DNA of 64,000 nt from assembly GCA_000620545.1 (NCBI GenBank), contig JIBA01000014.1, forward strand, positions 62,001 to 126,000. The letters are read 5' to 3'. Source of the stretch: Intrasporangiaceae bacterium URHB0013 (GTDB lineage: Bacteria; Actinomycetota; Actinomycetes; Actinomycetales; Dermatophilaceae). Each line of letters starts with the position of its first letter. Position 1 is the first letter of the stretch. A program made the position numbers and the translations under genes. Positions 63,186 to 64,000 of this stretch are shown here, one piece after another. A model generated the notes under the pieces. The model was not told the origin of the DNA and did not search any database. It was given only the letters and a program-made list of their open reading frames with translations.

Positions 63186-64000
63186 ATGTCCGTCCGCCCG
63201 CGCACCGTCAGGGGCCGGCTCCGCCGCCTGGCCCTGATCCCCCTCATGGCCATCGGGCTGACGTTCGGTCTCGTCGGCGCCCCGAGCGCGCAGGCAGCGG
63301 TCCTGTTCGGGCAGGACATCTCGTGGCCGCAGTGCCCGTCGACCTTCCCGCCGACGACCACCCAGTTCCTCGTCATCGGGCTCACGCACGGGCTGCCCTT
63401 CACCGAGAACCCTTGTGTCGCAACCCAGGTGGGCTGGGCGACGGAACATGCCACGCCCACGCACGCCTACACGTTCGCCGCGTTCCCGACGACCGCGCAG
63501 CTCACGACACACGGCTCGAGCGGGCCGTGGTCGTCGAGCACGCGTGCCGGCCGCCTGAGCAACGTCGGCTACGCCGAGGCCATGTATGCCGTCGCGACCG
63601 TGCGCGGCGTGCCGGGCTGGACACCTCGGATGGTGTGGATCGACGTCGAGCCCCGTACGGCCCAGCCCTGGCCGTCGGCCACCAGCGCCCAACGCCGAGA
63701 CAACCGCCTTGTCATCGAGGGGCTGATGCGCGGGCTTCGCACCGCGGGGTTCTCGTACGGGGTCTACTCCAACAGCTCGGGCTGGCAGTCGATCACCGGC
63801 TCCTGGCGACTGCCGGGCGTGCCTGTCTGGGCCACCGCGGGCCTGCTCGACTACCCGAACGAGGCGCTGGACCGGTGCACGCAACCGAGCTTCTCGGGTG
63901 GCAAGGTCTACCTCGCCCAGTGGTGGCTGGACAACACCCGCGACTTCGACCGGACCTGCGAGCCCTACGCCTTCACCCGGTTGCCGATGCCCCCCGCCTC
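63186..64000 (+). CDS. Secreted DUF1906/GH25-like hydrolase, 5' part
   Basis: Frame from ATG 63186 is open to the window edge, so the 3' end is missing (271 codons seen). GAGGAAG lies 9 nt upstream. A signal peptide (RRLALIPLMAIGLTFGLVGAPSAQA, cleavage near AQA) leads into GQDISWPQCPST. Then come RMVWIDVEPRTAQPWP, FSYGVYSNSSGWQSITGSW and LAQWWLDNTRDFDRTC, a lysozyme-like TIM-barrel pattern (D-x-S, W-I-D-V-E, Q-W). Four or more Cys suggest disulfides. Cell-wall hydrolysis is an inference. Confidence 0.82.
   Translation, partial: MSVRPRTVRGRLRRLALIPLMAIGLTFGLVGAPSAQAAVLFGQDISWPQCPSTFPPTTTQFLVIGLTHGLPFTENPCVATQVGWATEHATPTHAYTFAAFPTTAQLTTHGSSGPWSSSTRAGRLSNVGYAEAMYAVATVRGVPGWTPRMVWIDVEPRTAQPWPSATSAQRRDNRLVIEGLMRGLRTAGFSYGVYSNSSGWQSITGSWRLPGVPVWATAGLLDYPNEALDRCTQPSFSGGKVYLAQWWLDNTRDFDRTCEPYAFTRLPMPPA

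Noticed and set aside
2364-63591. GGCATAC word as an FtsK orienting (KOPS) sequence
   Set aside because: The two orientations are nearly equal (about 21 versus 19) in this window, whereas KOPS must be strongly skewed on one replichore.

Overview
The window is high-GC (about 70 %) chromosomal DNA of an actinobacterium. Support comes from the base composition, frequent GTG starts, and actinobacterial neighbourhoods: hrcA-dnaJ with CIRCE, DUF3046/recA/recX, rimO-pgsA-cinA-clgR, ftsK-(riboswitch)-rnj-dapA-folA-thyA-dapB, and a SAM-IV riboswitch. Gene content and style suggest Micrococcales, possibly an Intrasporangiaceae-like organism; the genus is not resolved. I see no tRNA, rRNA, CRISPR array, phage or insertion sequence. 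This is mostly core chromosome, so the unusual signals are in intergenic repeats, leader sequences, fusions and a DNA-level word bias.

Layout. 1-5.1 kb: dnaJ and hrcA under a CIRCE operator, a DUF3097 protein, and a secreted CHAP hydrolase with three C-terminal repeats. 5.2-13.3 kb: aldehyde dehydrogenase, hemW, a membrane-anchored cyclophilin, a methyltransferase-like/GT61 fusion, an MFS transporter and a tyrosine phosphatase. 13.3-25.8 kb: translation and replication housekeeping (lepA, rpsT, holA, dinG-like helicase, hflX) with an M48 peptidase, a cupin, a second MFS pump, a PemK-like protein and a Zn-ribbon/tandem-GNAT pair. 25.9-32.4 kb: a methyltransferase/nucleotidyltransferase pair, the run miaB-def-miaA-dapF, and a YceI protein behind palindromic operators. 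32.4-43.7 kb: recX-recA with an SOS box, a macrodomain gene and DUF3046, a DUF3352 membrane protein, dipeptide epimerase plus serine hydrolase, then clgR-cinA-pgsA-rimO and a membrane dipeptidase. 43.8-55 kb: a K+-channel-like protein, a 32-bp repeat block, ftsK, a SAM-IV riboswitch with a class V aminotransferase, an EEP phosphatase, rnj, dapA, folA and thyA. 55-64 kb: the paaABCDE oxygenase operon, a His-rich GNAT with azlCD, a YjbR-like protein, trhO, dapB, and the start of a secreted DUF1906-like protein cut by the window edge.

Shared themes. Lysine and peptidoglycan supply is represented by dapA, dapB, dapF, a dipeptide epimerase, a cytoplasmic penicillin-binding-fold hydrolase, an M19 dipeptidase and a secreted CHAP enzyme. 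tRNA and ribosome maintenance is represented by miaA, miaB, rimO, trhO, lepA, hflX, def and rnj. Many genes overlap by 4 nt (ATGA/GTGA), implying translational coupling. Many others begin 6-7 nt after a TANNNT or NNCAAT box with no Shine-Dalgarno, which points to leaderless mRNAs. The word GGCATAC/GTATGCC occurs about 40 times on both strands, in several reading frames and between genes. That is roughly six times the number expected from composition.
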